From the NCBI RefSeq assembly GCF_003674065.1, contig NZ_RDBE01000003.1:15572-53134 (forward strand): a DNA stretch of 37,563 bases, read 5' to 3'. The position numbers and the translations under genes are program-made. Within the stretch, counting starts at the first letter, position 1, and every line of letters starts with the position of its first letter. Positions 13,149 to 26,332 of this stretch are shown here, piece by piece. Source of the stretch: Nocardioides mangrovicus. Lineage in GTDB: Bacteria; Actinomycetota; Actinomycetes; Propionibacteriales; Nocardioidaceae. The notes beneath the pieces were generated by a model. The model was not told the origin of the DNA, did not search any database, and saw nothing but the letters and a program-made list of their open reading frames with translations.

Positions 13149-14299
13149 GACCGGTAGGCCTCCTCGAGGATCTGGGGCCACGCGGCCAAGAAGGCGTCGG
13201 CGTCGGCCTCGGTGAGCACCAGCGGGGGCGCCAGCCGCACCCGGTCGGGGGTGCACATGTTGATGATGAAGCCGGCGTCCTGGGCGGCGGTGACCGCGGC
13301 GGCCGCCTTCTCGGCGTCCAGGGAGAGCCCGATCAGGAGACCCTCGCCCCGCACCTCCGCGACGTGCGGATGCGCCAGCCCGTCGCGCAGGTGCTTGCCG
13401 AGCCGGTCGACGTGGTCGAGGAGGTCGTCGGCCTCGATGGTGTCGAGCACGGCCAGCGCGGCGGCCGCGGCCACCGGGTTGCCGCCGAAGGTGGTGCCGT
13501 GGTTGCCGGGCTGAAGCAAGGTGGCGGCCTCGCCGAACGCGAGCAGCGCCCCGATCGGGATGCCGCCGCCCAGCCCCTTGGCCAGCGTGACCAGGTCGGC
13601 CTCGACGTCGGTGGCGAAGAAGCGCCCGGTGCGCCCGACGCCGGTCTGCACCTCGTCGACCCACAGCAGGGCGCCGTGGTCGGCGGTGATCCGGCGGGCC
13701 GCCTCGAGGTAGCCGGGCGGGGCGACGTTGACGCCGGCCTCGCCCTGCAGCGGCTCGACGACGAACGCGGCGGTCTCGTCGGTGACGGCGGCCGCGAGCG
13801 CCTCGACGTCGCCGTAGGGAACGAACGTGACCTCGCCGGGCAGCGGCTCGAACGGCTCGCGGTAGGCCTGCTTGGCGGTCAGCGCGAGCGCACCCATGGT
13901 GCGGCCGTGGAAGGAGTCGAGCGTGGAGACCAGGTGCGTCCGGCCGGTCTTGCGAGTGGCCTTGAACGCCGCCTCGTTGGCCTCGGTGCCGGAGTTGGTG
14001 AAGAAGACCTTGCCCTCGCGGCCCGCGAGCCCGAGCAGCCGTTCGGCCAGCGTCACCTGCGGCTCGGTGGCGAAGAAGTTCGACACGTGGCCGAGCGTCT
14101 GCAGCTGCTGAGTGACCGCCGCGACCAGCGCCGGGTGAGCGTGGCCGAGGGAGTTCACCGCGATGCCGCCGAGCAGGTCGACGTACTCCTTGCCGTGCTC
14201 GTCCCACACGTGCGCTCCCTCGCCGCGCACCAGCGCCAGCTTGGGCGGCCCGAAGGTGTTCATCAGCGACTCGGGGTAGCGCTCCTCGATCTCAGGCAT
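13145..14299 (-). CDS. argD: Acetylornithine aminotransferase
   Basis: PLP-dependent class III aminotransferase, 384 residues, which converts N-acetylglutamate semialdehyde to N-acetylornithine. The Schiff-base lysine is K241 in [14 protein letters not shown], and the PLP-contacting aspartate lies in [23 protein letters not shown] near residue 99 is the cofactor phosphate region. ATG 14299 is preferred and overlaps the argB end by 8 bases; GTG 14311 is an in-frame alternative. The argF start overlaps its stop. Confidence 0.95.
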   Translation of the reverse strand: MPEIEERYPESLMNTFGPPKLALVRGEGAHVWDEHGKEYVDLLGGIAVNSLGHAHPALVAAVTQQLQTLGHVSNFFATEPQVTLAERLLGLAGREGKVFFTNSGTEANEAAFKATRKTGRTHLVSTLDSFHGRTMGALALTAKQAYREPFEPLPGEVTFVPYGDVEALAAAVTDETAAFVVEPLQGEAGVNVAPPGYLEAARRITADHGALLWVDEVQTGVGRTGRFFATDVEADLVTLAKGLGGGIPIGALLAFGEAATLLQPGNHGTTFGGNPVAAAAALAVLDTIEADDLLDHVDRLGKHLRDGLAHPHVAEVRGEGLLIGLSLDAEKAAAAVTAAQDAGFIINMCTPDRVRLAPPLVLTEADADAFLAAWPQILEEAYRS

Positions 14300-15221
14300 G
14301 GGGCGCGTCACGCACCTTCCGGGTCTTGGTCTCGACGCCGGGCAGCACCTGGGTGCCGACGCCCTCGTCGGTGAACAGCTCGAGCAGGACGGCATGCGGC
14401 TCACGGCCGTCGACGACCGTGGCGCGGGAGACGCCGCCGCGGACGGCCTGCAGGCAGGCCGCCATCTTCGGGATCATCCCGGAGGCGAGGTCGGGGAGGA
14501 TCTGCTCCAGGGACTCCGGGCTGATCTCGCCGATGACGTCCTCGGGGTCCGGCCAGTCCAGGTAGAGACCCTCGACGTCGGTGAGCACCAGCAGCTTCTC
14601 GGCACCGAGCGCGACGGCGAGCGAGGCGGCCGCGGAGTCGGCGTTGACGTTGTGCACGCGGCCGGCCTCGTCGGGCGCGACGCTGGAGACCACCGGGATG
14701 CGGCCGGCCTCGATCAGGTCGAGCACCGACTCCGGGCGGACCTTGGCCACCTCGCCGACCAGTCCGAGGTCGACCTCCTCGCCGTCGACGACGGTGTTGG
14801 TGGGCTTGGCGGTGAACAGCCCGGCGTCCTCGCCGGAGAGGCCGACGGCCAGTGGCCCGTGCTCGTTGATCAGCCCGACCAGCTCGCGCTGCACCTGACC
14901 GACCAGCACCATGCGGACGACGTCCATCGCCTCCGGCGTAGTGACCCGCAGGCCGCCGCGGAACTCCGACTCGATGCCGAGCCGGTCGAGCATGGCGGAG
15001 ATCTGGGGGCCGCCGCCGTGGACAACCACCGGCTTGAAGCCGGCGAACCGCAAGAACGCGATGTCCTCGGCGAAGGCGCGCTTGAGCGTGTCGTCGGTCA
15101 TGGCGTTGCCGCCGTACTTCACCACCACGACCTGGCCGTGGTAGCGCTTGAGCCAGGGCAGCGCGCCGGCGAGGACGCGCGCCTTCTCGGGGTCGGGCTT
15201 GCCGGGGTCCTTGGTGGTCAT
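14292..15221 (-). CDS. argB: Acetylglutamate kinase
   Basis: Phosphorylates N-acetylglutamate with ATP, the controlled second step of the pathway; 309 residues. It belongs to the amino-acid kinase family, with the nucleotide motif VVKYGGNAM at residues 33-41, [10 protein letters not shown] near 75-84 and [11 protein letters not shown] in the C-terminal half. Family members in cyclic-pathway organisms, which have argJ, are usually feedback-inhibited by arginine. ATG 15221 overlaps the argJ stop in ATGA. Confidence 0.95.
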   Translation of the reverse strand: MTTKDPGKPDPEKARVLAGALPWLKRYHGQVVVVKYGGNAMTDDTLKRAFAEDIAFLRFAGFKPVVVHGGGPQISAMLDRLGIESEFRGGLRVTTPEAMDVVRMVLVGQVQRELVGLINEHGPLAVGLSGEDAGLFTAKPTNTVVDGEEVDLGLVGEVAKVRPESVLDLIEAGRIPVVSSVAPDEAGRVHNVNADSAAASLAVALGAEKLLVLTDVEGLYLDWPDPEDVIGEISPESLEQILPDLASGMIPKMAACLQAVRGGVSRATVVDGREPHAVLLELFTDEGVGTQVLPGVETKTRKVRDAPHA

Positions 15222-16369
15222 GAGGAGTACGCGCTGTTCTCGTGGACGTAGGCGTGGGTGAGGTCGTTGGTCCAGATCGTCGCCTGGGCCTCGCCCACCT
15301 TGAGGTCGATGGTGACGCTGACCTGGCGCGGCTTCAGGTCGACCAGGTCGCGGCTCTCGGCGGGGCCGGACTCGCGGCAGACCCACACGTCGTTGATGGC
15401 GACGTCGAGGTCGGCGGGGTCGAAGGCCGCGGCGGTGGTGCCGACGCTGGCCAGCACCCGCCCCCAGTTGGCGTCCTGGCCGAAGACGGCGGCCTTGAAC
15501 AGGTTGCTGCGCGCGACCGAGCGGCCGACCTCGAGGGCGTCGGACTCGGTGGCCGCGCCGCGGGTGGTGATGGCGATCTCGTGGTCGGCACCCTCGGCGT
15601 CGGCCAGCAGCTGCAGCGCGAGGTCGCGGCAGGCGCGGGTGAGGGCGTCGGTGAACTCGGCCTCGTCGGGGCTGACGCCCGACGCGCCGCTGGCCATGAC
15701 GGTGACGGTGTCGTTGGTGGACTGGCAGCCGTCGGAGTCGAGCCGGTCGAAGGTCAGCCGGGTGGCGTGGCGCAGCGCGCGGTCGAGCACCGCGGCATCG
15801 ACGTCGGCGTCGGTGGTGAGCACGACCAGCATCGTGGCCAGGGCGGGCGCCAGCATCCCTGCCCCCTTCGCCATCCCGCCGATCGACCAGGTGTCGCCGT
15901 GCACGACGACCTGCTTGGCGTGGGAGTCGGTGGTCATGATGGCGTGCGCGGCGTCGTCGCCCCCGTCGCCGGAGAGCGCCGCCACAGCCGCGTCGACGCC
16001 GTCGAGCAGCTGCTGGCGCGGGTTGGTCAGGCCGATCAGGCCGGTGGAGCACACGACGACGTCGCCGGCGCCGACACCGACGCCCTTCGCGACCTGCTCG
16101 GCCACGGCGTGGGTGGTGCCGAAGCCTTCGGCGCCGGTGTAGCAGTTGGCGCCACCGGAGTTGAGGACGACGGCCCTGACGCTGCCGTCCTTGACCACCT
16201 CCTTGCTCCAGATGACCGGGTTGGCCAGGCAGCGGTTGGAGGTGAAGACCGAGGCCGAGGCCGACGACGGTCCGGTGTTGACCACCAGGGCGAGGTCCTG
16301 GGCGCCGGTGGACTTCAGGCCGGCGGCGACGCCGGCGGCGGTGAAGCCGGCGGGGTGGGTGACAGACAT
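15218..16369 (-). CDS. argJ: Glutamate N-acetyltransferase (ornithine acetyltransferase)
   Basis: Transfers the acetyl group from N-acetylornithine back to glutamate, making the pathway cyclic; some members also use acetyl-CoA. The 383-residue precursor self-cleaves before a threonine. The cleavage site is read as [14 protein letters not shown], with T179 as the new N-terminal nucleophile; the usual MAT is LAT here. [11 protein letters not shown] near residue 69 and the CSTGLIG segment near 107 are also typical. ATG 16369 lies 8 bp after the ACT-domain gene. Confidence 0.95.
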   Translation of the reverse strand: MSVTHPAGFTAAGVAAGLKSTGAQDLALVVNTGPSSASASVFTSNRCLANPVIWSKEVVKDGSVRAVVLNSGGANCYTGAEGFGTTHAVAEQVAKGVGVGAGDVVVCSTGLIGLTNPRQQLLDGVDAAVAALSGDGGDDAAHAIMTTDSHAKQVVVHGDTWSIGGMAKGAGMLAPALATMLVVLTTDADVDAAVLDRALRHATRLTFDRLDSDGCQSTNDTVTVMASGASGVSPDEAEFTDALTRACRDLALQLLADAEGADHEIAITTRGAATESDALEVGRSVARSNLFKAAVFGQDANWGRVLASVGTTAAAFDPADLDVAINDVWVCRESGPAESRDLVDLKPRQVSVTIDLKVGEAQATIWTNDLTHAYVHENSAYSS

Positions 16370-16377
16370 CAGGGTTC

Positions 16378-16773
16378 CTAGCTGGGCTCGACGGGGACGG
16401 CGGGGGCGACGGTATGGCCCGATCGTCGCCAGACCTCGGCCGCGTCGTCGGCCTTGTCGGTGGGGATGAGGATCCAGTCGGTGTCGAAGGTCGAGAGCGT
16501 GAAGACGCTGATCTCGGCCTCGGCGAGCGGGGTCAGCAGCTGCGCCAGGACACCGGTGAGGGCGAAGTCCAGCGGTCCCTCGACGCAGAAGGCCGTGAAC
16601 GGTCCCTGCGAGCGCGCCTTGGTGGGCACGCTGCGGGTCGCGCAGACCACCGAGGTCTCGGTGGCGGTCGCGACGACGGAGAAGACCGAGCTGGACTCGG
16701 CCCAGGCCGGCACCTCGGCGCCGGGGCCGAGCCGGACGACGGCGAGCTTCTCGGGGTACTGGGCAAGATTCAT
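16378..16773 (-). CDS. CASTOR-like ACT-domain protein inside the arginine operon
   Basis: A 131-residue protein of the COG3603/ACT_7 type, the bacterial relatives of the ACT domains in mammalian CASTOR. The first half, residues 1-60, is variable and includes [15 protein letters not shown]. The second half has the conserved block [19 protein letters not shown] (63-81), [22 protein letters not shown] (82-103 in two parts, [10 protein letters not shown] and [12 protein letters not shown]) and a C-terminal helix. ACT domains bind amino acids and change conformation. It lies between argC (11 bp before) and argJ (4 bp after) in the same operon, so an arginine or ornithine sensing role is an attractive inference. 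No ligand residues can be proven from the sequence alone. Confidence 0.8.
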   Translation of the reverse strand: MNLAQYPEKLAVVRLGPGAEVPAWAESSSVFSVVATATETSVVCATRSVPTKARSQGPFTAFCVEGPLDFALTGVLAQLLTPLAEAEISVFTLSTFDTDWILIPTDKADDAAEVWRRSGHTVAPAVPVEPS

Positions 16774-16784
16774 GTGAGGCGGGT

Positions 16785-19874
<3,090 letters not shown>

Positions 19875-19878
<4 letters not shown>

Positions 19879-20702
19879 CCACCCACACCTATGGGATGAC
19901 CGCTCTCGACCCGGCCGCGGACGTCCGCCGCCACATCAGCCTCTCCGACACCGTCAGCCAGACGCTGACGATGGCCTGGCGCTCCTACAAGAAGATGATG
20001 CGCAACCCCGAGGAGTTCTTCGACGTCCTCGTCCAGCCGCTGCTGTTCACCGCGATGTTCGCCTACGTCTTCGGTGGCGCGATCTCCGGTGACGTCAAGA
20101 GCTACCTGCCGCTGCTCATCCCGGGCATCCTCGCCCAGACCACGATGACCGCCTGCATCGCCACCGGCACCCAGCTGCGCGAGGACATGGACAAGGGTGT
20201 GTTCGACCGCTTCAAGGTGCTGCCCATCGCCCGGATCGCACCGCTGGCCGGGCCGATGGTGGCCGACCTGCTGCGCTACACCATCGCCACCACGCTGACC
20301 TTCGCCACCGGCTTCGCCATGGGCTACCGGCCCGGCGGCGGGGTGCTCGGCGTGCTGGCGGCCATGGTGCTGGTGATCTTCACCGGCTGGTCGCTGGCCT
20401 GGATCTTCACCTTCGTGGGCATCATCGGCAAGAGCTCGAAGTCCGTGCAGGGCATGTCGATGATGATCATGTTCCCGCTGACCTTCGTGTCCAACGCCTT
20501 CGTCGGCGCCAACACCCTGCCGGGCTGGCTGCAGCACTTCGTGCAGGTCAACCCGGTCTCGCACGTCGTGACCGCCACCCGCGACCTGGCCAACCAGGGC
20601 CACCTCAGCGCGCAGGTGGGCTGGGCCGTCGTCGCCGACCTCGCCGTCGTGCTGATCTTCTCGACGCTGTCGGTGCGGGCCTACCGCCGCAAGGCGATCT
20701 GA
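19875..20702 (+). CDS. DrrB-type ABC-2 permease
   Basis: Membrane subunit of the exporter, 275 residues with about six helices. It shows the DrrB pattern: a cytoplasmic N-terminus ending RSYKKMMRNPEEFFDVLVQP, a first helix LLFTAMFAYVFGGAI, the conserved loop LREDMDKGVFDRFKVLPIAR, and FVSNAFVGANTLPGWLQ near the C-terminus. ATG 19875 overlaps the ATPase stop. It converges on the BTAD regulator with only 3 bp between the stops and no terminator hairpin in that gap. Confidence 0.92.
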
Positions 20703-20705
20703 GGC

Positions 20706-23700
20706 TCAGCCCTTCGCGACCGAAGCCGCCACCGACGCCGCCGCCTCGTCACGCAACTGCGTGGCGGGGCGGTCGGCGTACCGGGCCACGGCCGGCTCGA
20801 GCAGTCCCGGCGCGTACTGCTCGGCCAGCCGCTGCACGCGGTCCCAGTCCATCGAGGGCAGGGTGCGCTGGTAGCCGAACCGGCGGGCGAGGGCCAGGGC
20901 GTCGATCGAGCGCTCGGGATCGTCACCGGTCGCCAGGTCGTAGCCGCCCAGCGCGAGCAGGATGCAGCCGACGACGGGCACGTCGACCTCACCTCGGTGC
21001 CCGGCCCCGTCGAAGATCCTGGGCAGCTCCGAACGCAGCTTGGCCACCAGCGGCGCCACCTTCTCGGCCCGGTTGTGGACGACGTGGGTGAACACCGAGA
21101 CGGTTTCGGAGAAGAGGACCCATGGCGTGAGGTCGTGCTCGACGGGCAGCTCGATCGCCCGCATGCCGTAGGCCGTCTCGACCGACTGGCCGACCAGGTC
21201 CAGCCCGCCGTCGACGTCACCGTCGGCGAACGCCAGCTCGGCCAGGCTCAGCAGACCCGCGCTCCACCCGCCGGCGGCGTTGCTCAGCGGGTCGGCCGCG
21301 ATCGCCTCGAGCGTGCGGCGCGCGGAGTCGACCCGGCCCAGCTTCAGCTCGCAGAGCGCCATGATCGCCCGCAGCTCCAGCGTGTCCTGGGTGGCGCCGA
21401 GCTGCTCCATCACCGGCAACGCACGCCGGGCGTGGCGCAGACAGGTCTCCGCGTCGCCCTCCTGGCTGGCCAGGCCGGCGAGCATCGACTCGCACAGCGC
21501 CGCGGTCCACGGTCCGTCGTCGCCGTCGCAGAGCGCCAGGGAGCTCTCCAGCGCTCGACGAGCCTGGTCCAGCTCACCCTCGTTCTCCCACCGCTGGCTC
21601 AGCCACTGCAGGGCGGTCCGGGCCAGCAGCCGATCCCCGGCCTCGGCGAGCTGCTCGAGGTCCTCGACGCTGCGAGGTCCGTCTTCGTGGAACATCGCGA
21701 GCAGCATGCTGCGGGTGACGCTGGCCCGGCCGCCGCTGCCGGCCGGCAGTCGGCCCAGCTCGGCCAGCCCGTCGGGACGCGGGTGACCGCTGAAGATGCC
21801 CTCGTTGATGAGCATCATGCTGATCGTGCCCAGCAGCTCGTCGAGGTCCACCTCGCCCGCGCCCTCCCCGTATCCCGGTCCGTCGTGGTCGAGCACCACG
21901 TCGAGGACCGGGCTGGCGAGGTTGAGGACGGTGATGTGGTCGCCCTCGATGGACCAGAACCCGGCCAGCAGGCCGGCCAGCACGACCACGGTCGGCCGGT
22001 CGCGAGCGTCGAGCGCGGTACGCATCACGGCGGCCAGGTTCCCCACCTCGGCGCGGGTGTCGGTCATAGCGGCCACCTGGTCGCGGGTGAAGAGCCGCGC
22101 GCCGAGCGCCCGCCCGTGGGCGAGCGCCCAGGTGCGCAGGGTGGCCATCGCCTCGTCGTGCTCACCGACGGCGTCGAGCTGCTTCAGGCCGTACTCGCGC
22201 ACGGTCTCCAGGAACCGGTAGCGCAGTGAACCGGTCTCGGTGACCACGACCAGCGACTGGTCGATCAGCTCGGCCAGGGACGGTAGCGGGTCGTGGCCCA
22301 GGAGCGCCTCGGCGCCGGCCAGCGAGAAGCCGTCGGGGAAGACGGTGAGCCACCGCAGCGCCTGCTGGTCCTCGGCGCGCAGCAGGTTCCAGCTCCAGTC
22401 GATGACGGCCTCGAGCGTCTGGTGGCGCCCCGGGGCGGTCCGGTCGCCGCCGGTGAGCAGACCGAAGCGGTCCTCCAGGCGCCGGGTGATCTCCTCGACC
22501 GCCATCACGCGGACCTTGGCCGCGGCCAGCTCGATGGCCAGCGGCAGTCCGTCGAGGCGCGCGACGAGCGCGCGGACCTCGTCGGGCTCGAGGCGGACGC
22601 CCGGCCGGGCGGCGCGGGCGCGCTGCCCGAACAGCTCGACGGCCTCCTCCTCGTGCAGCTGGGCCAGCGGGTAGACCTGTTCGGCGGCGATGCCCAGCGG
22701 AGCACGGGAGGTGGTGAGCACCCGCAGCCCGTCGGTGGCCACCACGAGGAACGCGACGAGGTCGGCGACGGCGTCGACCAGGTGCTCGCAGTTGTCGAGC
22801 ACCAGCAAGGTGGGGGCGCCGGCCAGCTTCTCGGCGATGCGCCCTCGCAGGTCGGTGCTGCGCTGACCGGTCCGCACGGCGAGCGAGTCGCGCACGCCGA
22901 GGTCGGCGGCCACCTTGCGCGCCACGCCCTCGGGCGCGTTGACGCCGGCCAGCTCCACGAAGTACACCACCGGTTGCTGCGCCAGCCGGCCCACCAGGTG
23001 AGCCATGCGGGTCTTGCCCAGACCGCCTGGGCCGACCATGCTCACCACGCGCGCGGAGGCGAGCATGGTGCGGACGTCGGCGACGGCGTCGTCGCGCCCG
23101 ATCAGCGGGGACGCCTCGTACTGCAGGCCCTCTCGCACCGGCGCCTCGCGCGCGAGCAGCTCGGCGTGGAGCCGTCGCAGCCGCTCCCCCGGCTCGGCAC
23201 CGGAGACGTCCAGGCTGCGCTCGACGAAGCCGGCGTAGTGCTCGAGCGCGGCCGGCACGCCGCGCACGTCGGCCTCCGCGCGCAGCAGGTCGGCCATGAC
23301 CTCCTCATCGCCCGGGTGCTGCGCCAGGACGGCCTCCAGCAGCGGCAGCGCCGCGGCGGCGTCGCCACGGGCGAGCAGCACCGAGCCGAGCAGCCGCCGG
23401 GCGGTGTCCTGGTCTGCGCGGACGGCCTCGGCCAGGTCGGCCAGCGGACCGGCCGCTGCGGCCGAGAGCGGCACGCCCAGGGCGTCGTGGGCGGCGTAGC
23501 GGGCGACGTCGAGGTCGCCGGCCCCCCGCGCCTCGCGGGCCTGGCGCACCAGCCGCCGCACCTCCAGGGCGTCGACCTGGTCCTCGCGCAGGCCCAGCCG
23601 GTAGCCGCCCGCCCCGTGCAGCACGGCGTCGGCCGAGGTGCGTGCTCGGGTGCGGGAGACCAGCACCTGCAACGCCTTCTCCGGGTGGGCGGGCTCCTCC

Positions 23701-23843
23701 TCGGGCCACAGCCGCTCGACCAGGTCGCCGACGCCGACCGCGCGCGGTGCCGCGAGCGTCAGCGCCGCCAGCAGCTGGTGACCCCGCTCGCCAGGCACCG
23801 GGAGTCCGTCCCAGGTGACTCCGTCGAGCAGGGTCAGGTTCAC
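20706..23843 (-). CDS. AfsR/SARP-type regulator: winged helix, BTAD, NB-ARC ATPase, TPR
   Basis: A 1045-residue putative transcription regulator. Domains in order: OmpR-like winged helix (about 1-83, with LVERLWPEEEPAHPEKALQ), bacterial transcriptional activator domain (about 90-230), an NB-ARC/AAA ATPase with Walker A GPGGLGKT at 271-278 and Walker B LLVLDNCEHL near 346-355, then a long helical TPR-like region to the C-terminus. Such proteins use nucleotide state to control DNA binding to direct repeats. GTG 23843 overlaps the pheT stop in GTGA, so it is expressed as the third gene of the pheST operon. It converges on the exporter whose promoter carries 11-bp direct repeats, its likely target. 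The effector is unknown. Confidence 0.88.
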   Translation of the reverse strand: MNLTLLDGVTWDGLPVPGERGHQLLAALTLAAPRAVGVGDLVERLWPEEEPAHPEKALQVLVSRTRARTSADAVLHGAGGYRLGLREDQVDALEVRRLVRQAREARGAGDLDVARYAAHDALGVPLSAAAAGPLADLAEAVRADQDTARRLLGSVLLARGDAAAALPLLEAVLAQHPGDEEVMADLLRAEADVRGVPAALEHYAGFVERSLDVSGAEPGERLRRLHAELLAREAPVREGLQYEASPLIGRDDAVADVRTMLASARVVSMVGPGGLGKTRMAHLVGRLAQQPVVYFVELAGVNAPEGVARKVAADLGVRDSLAVRTGQRSTDLRGRIAEKLAGAPTLLVLDNCEHLVDAVADLVAFLVVATDGLRVLTTSRAPLGIAAEQVYPLAQLHEEEAVELFGQRARAARPGVRLEPDEVRALVARLDGLPLAIELAAAKVRVMAVEEITRRLEDRFGLLTGGDRTAPGRHQTLEAVIDWSWNLLRAEDQQALRWLTVFPDGFSLAGAEALLGHDPLPSLAELIDQSLVVVTETGSLRYRFLETVREYGLKQLDAVGEHDEAMATLRTWALAHGRALGARLFTRDQVAAMTDTRAEVGNLAAVMRTALDARDRPTVVVLAGLLAGFWSIEGDHITVLNLASPVLDVVLDHDGPGYGEGAGEVDLDELLGTISMMLINEGIFSGHPRPDGLAELGRLPAGSGGRASVTRSMLLAMFHEDGPRSVEDLEQLAEAGDRLLARTALQWLSQRWENEGELDQARRALESSLALCDGDDGPWTAALCESMLAGLASQEGDAETCLRHARRALPVMEQLGATQDTLELRAIMALCELKLGRVDSARRTLEAIAADPLSNAAGGWSAGLLSLAELAFADGDVDGGLDLVGQSVETAYGMRAIELPVEHDLTPWVLFSETVSVFTHVVHNRAEKVAPLVAKLRSELPRIFDGAGHRGEVDVPVVGCILLALGGYDLATGDDPERSIDALALARRFGYQRTLPSMDWDRVQRLAEQYAPGLLEPAVARYADRPATQLRDEAAASVAASVAKG

Positions 23844-26332
23844 GCGCGTTGCTCTGCTCCGTGGCGCTGGGCCGCGAGCGCGACCGCGGCGGCCTTGGCC
23901 TCGCCGGTCTCGGTCTCGGTCAGCGTCCGGTCGGAAGCGCGGAACCGCAGTGCGAACGCCAGCGACTTGCGGCCCTCACCGGCCTGCTCGCCGGTGTAGA
24001 CGTCGAAGAGGCGTACCGACTCGCACAGCTCGCCGGCACCCTCGCGCAGGGTCGCGGCCACCACCTCCGAGGCCAGGTCGGCCGCCACGACGAGCGCGAC
24101 GTCCTCCTTGGCCACCGGGAAGTGGCTCAGCCGGGGCGCCCGGACGACGTCGGGGGCGCGCCGCATGAGGAAGTCGAGGTCGATCTCGACCGCGGCCGAG
24201 CGGGCGGGCAGGTCGAAGGCGGCACACACCCGCGGGTGCAGCTCACCGGCATGACCGAACTCGTCGTCGCCCACGAAGAAGCGGGCGCAGCGACCGGGGT
24301 GCCACGGCGCGCGCTGCGCGGCCTCGATCCGGACGTCCACGGACAGCTCGACCGCCAGCCGGCGGACCACGCCCACCGCGTCCTCCCAGGACGCGCCGCG
24401 GCCCTTGCCCCACCAGCCCGAGCGGTCGCGCTCGCCGGCGAGGACCGCGCCGAGAAAGAGCGGCTGATCGGGCACGGCGTCGAAGAGGGCCTGCAGCTCG
24501 GCGTCGGTCGGACGTCGGTCGACGCCGAGGATGGGCGCCGCGACATCACGCGGGAAGGCCACGGTGCCGGTCTCGAACAGCGCTACGCCGGGGGCGCCGC
24601 GACCGAGGTTGCGCGCCGCCGCCTCGAGCAGGCCGGGCAGCAGCGTCGTGGTGTAGAACGGCTCCTCGCTCGAGAGCGGGTTGGCCAGGCGTACGGCGTG
24701 ACGCAGCACGTCGTCGGCCGGCAGCCCGAGCCGGTCGAAGGTGGCGTCGCCGACGAACGGGAAGGAGACGACCTCGACCAGGCCCTCCCCGGCCAGGGTG
24801 CGCCCGACCCGGCGCCGCAGCCGTTGCTCGCGGGTCAGCCCCCGGCCGCTGGGCGCCGGCGGCAGCACGCTGGGCACCTCGTCGTAGCCGACCTGCCGGA
24901 CGACCTCCTCGACCAGGTCGTAGGGATCGGTCAGGTCGGGCCGCCACGGCGGTGGGACCGCGGTGAGCCGGTCGCCGACCACCTGCACCTCGCAGCCGAC
25001 CGCTCGCAGGTCGGCCTCGACCGTGGCGGCGTCGATGACCAGTCCGCTGACGCGGGCCGGCAGGTCGAGCGGCAGGTCGATCGGCACCTGCGCGGGCGCC
25101 TGGCCCAGCTGCGTGACGCCGGCAGCCACCTGCCCGCCGCCGTAGCGGACCAGCAGCTCGGCGACGCGGTCGGCGGCGGCCGCGGGCAGGGTCGGGTCGA
25201 CCCCGCGCTCCCAGCGGCGCGCGCCCTCGGTGGGCAGCTTGTGGCGCCGCGCGGTGCGGAAGATCCCGACCGGGGTGAAGTGGGCGGCCTCGACGACGAC
25301 CGTGGTCGTGGTCGGCGACAGCTCGGTGCTCTCCCCACCCATCACGCCCGCCAGCCCGATGGGACCGGAGTCGTCGGTGATGAGCAGGTCGGCCGGGTCG
25401 AGCGCACGGTCCTGGCCGTCGAGGGTGGTGATGTGCTCCCCCGCCTCGGCGCGACGCACCACGATCGGGCCGGCCAGCTTGTCGGCGTCGTAGCCGTGGA
25501 TCGGGTTGCCGAGCTCGAGCATCACGTAGTTGGTGACGTCGACGGCCAGGCTGATCGAGCGCATCCCCGCCAGCTGCACCCGACGGGCCAGCCACGCCGG
25601 GCTCGGCGCCGTGGGGTCGAAGCCGGTGACGGTGCGGGTGACGAAGACCGGGCAGGCGTCGGTGGCGGCCACGCGCACCGGGTAGCCGTCGTCGTTGCCG
25701 GCCGGGACCTTACGCAGGGCGGGGTCGCGGAAGGCTACGTCGTAGGCCAGCGCGATCTCGCGGGCGACGCCGCGCATCGACAGCGCGTACGCGCGGTCGG
25801 GGTTGATCTCGAACTCGATGACCTCGTCACGCAGGTGGAGCAGGTCGAAGGCGTCGTCGCCGGGCTCGCCGGCGTCCTTCGGGAGCACGATGATCCCGCC
25901 CTTCGATGACAGAGCGTCGTCGCCGAGGCCGAGCTCCAAGGCCGAGCAGATCATGCCGGCGCTGGTGTGGCCGTAGGTCTTGCGCGCCGAGATCTCGAAG
26001 GGCCCGGGCAGGACTCCCCCGGGCAGCACGACGACGACCAGGTCGCCGGGCTCGAAGTTGTGGGCGCCGCAGACGATGCCCTGCGGCTCGCCCGTGCCGT
26101 TGGCGGCACCGACGTCGACGCTGCACCAGTTGATGGTCTTGCCGTTCTTCTGCGGCTCGGGCTCCATCGTCAGCACGCGACCGACGACCAGCGGGCCCGA
26201 CATGTCGTGGCCGGGACGCTCGAGCGCCTCCAGCTTCAGGCCGAGGGCGGTCAGCCGGGCGGCGACGTCCTCGACGGACACCTCGGCGGGCAGGTCGACG
26301 TACTCGCGGACCCAGCTCATCGGGGCGCGCAT
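23840..26332 (-). CDS. pheT: Phenylalanyl-tRNA synthetase beta subunit
   Basis: Beta chain of the heterotetrameric PheRS, 830 residues, the usual length. It opens with the typical APMSWVREYVDLP segment, then an EMAP-like tRNA-binding domain (about 40-155), the B3/B4 editing domain, B5, the catalytic-like core with REQRLRRRVGRTLAGEGLVEV, and the C-terminal anticodon-binding FDX-ACB domain (SHFPVAKEDVALVV onward). ATG 26332 overlaps the pheS stop by one base; an ATG at 26320 is an alternative. A regulator start overlaps its stop. Confidence 0.96.
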   Translation of the reverse strand: MRAPMSWVREYVDLPAEVSVEDVAARLTALGLKLEALERPGHDMSGPLVVGRVLTMEPEPQKNGKTINWCSVDVGAANGTGEPQGIVCGAHNFEPGDLVVVVLPGGVLPGPFEISARKTYGHTSAGMICSALELGLGDDALSSKGGIIVLPKDAGEPGDDAFDLLHLRDEVIEFEINPDRAYALSMRGVAREIALAYDVAFRDPALRKVPAGNDDGYPVRVAATDACPVFVTRTVTGFDPTAPSPAWLARRVQLAGMRSISLAVDVTNYVMLELGNPIHGYDADKLAGPIVVRRAEAGEHITTLDGQDRALDPADLLITDDSGPIGLAGVMGGESTELSPTTTTVVVEAAHFTPVGIFRTARRHKLPTEGARRWERGVDPTLPAAAADRVAELLVRYGGGQVAAGVTQLGQAPAQVPIDLPLDLPARVSGLVIDAATVEADLRAVGCEVQVVGDRLTAVPPPWRPDLTDPYDLVEEVVRQVGYDEVPSVLPPAPSGRGLTREQRLRRRVGRTLAGEGLVEVVSFPFVGDATFDRLGLPADDVLRHAVRLANPLSSEEPFYTTTLLPGLLEAAARNLGRGAPGVALFETGTVAFPRDVAAPILGVDRRPTDAELQALFDAVPDQPLFLGAVLAGERDRSGWWGKGRGASWEDAVGVVRRLAVELSVDVRIEAAQRAPWHPGRCARFFVGDDEFGHAGELHPRVCAAFDLPARSAAVEIDLDFLMRRAPDVVRAPRLSHFPVAKEDVALVVAADLASEVVAATLREGAGELCESVRLFDVYTGEQAGEGRKSLAFALRFRASDRTLTETETGEAKAAAVALAAQRHGAEQRA

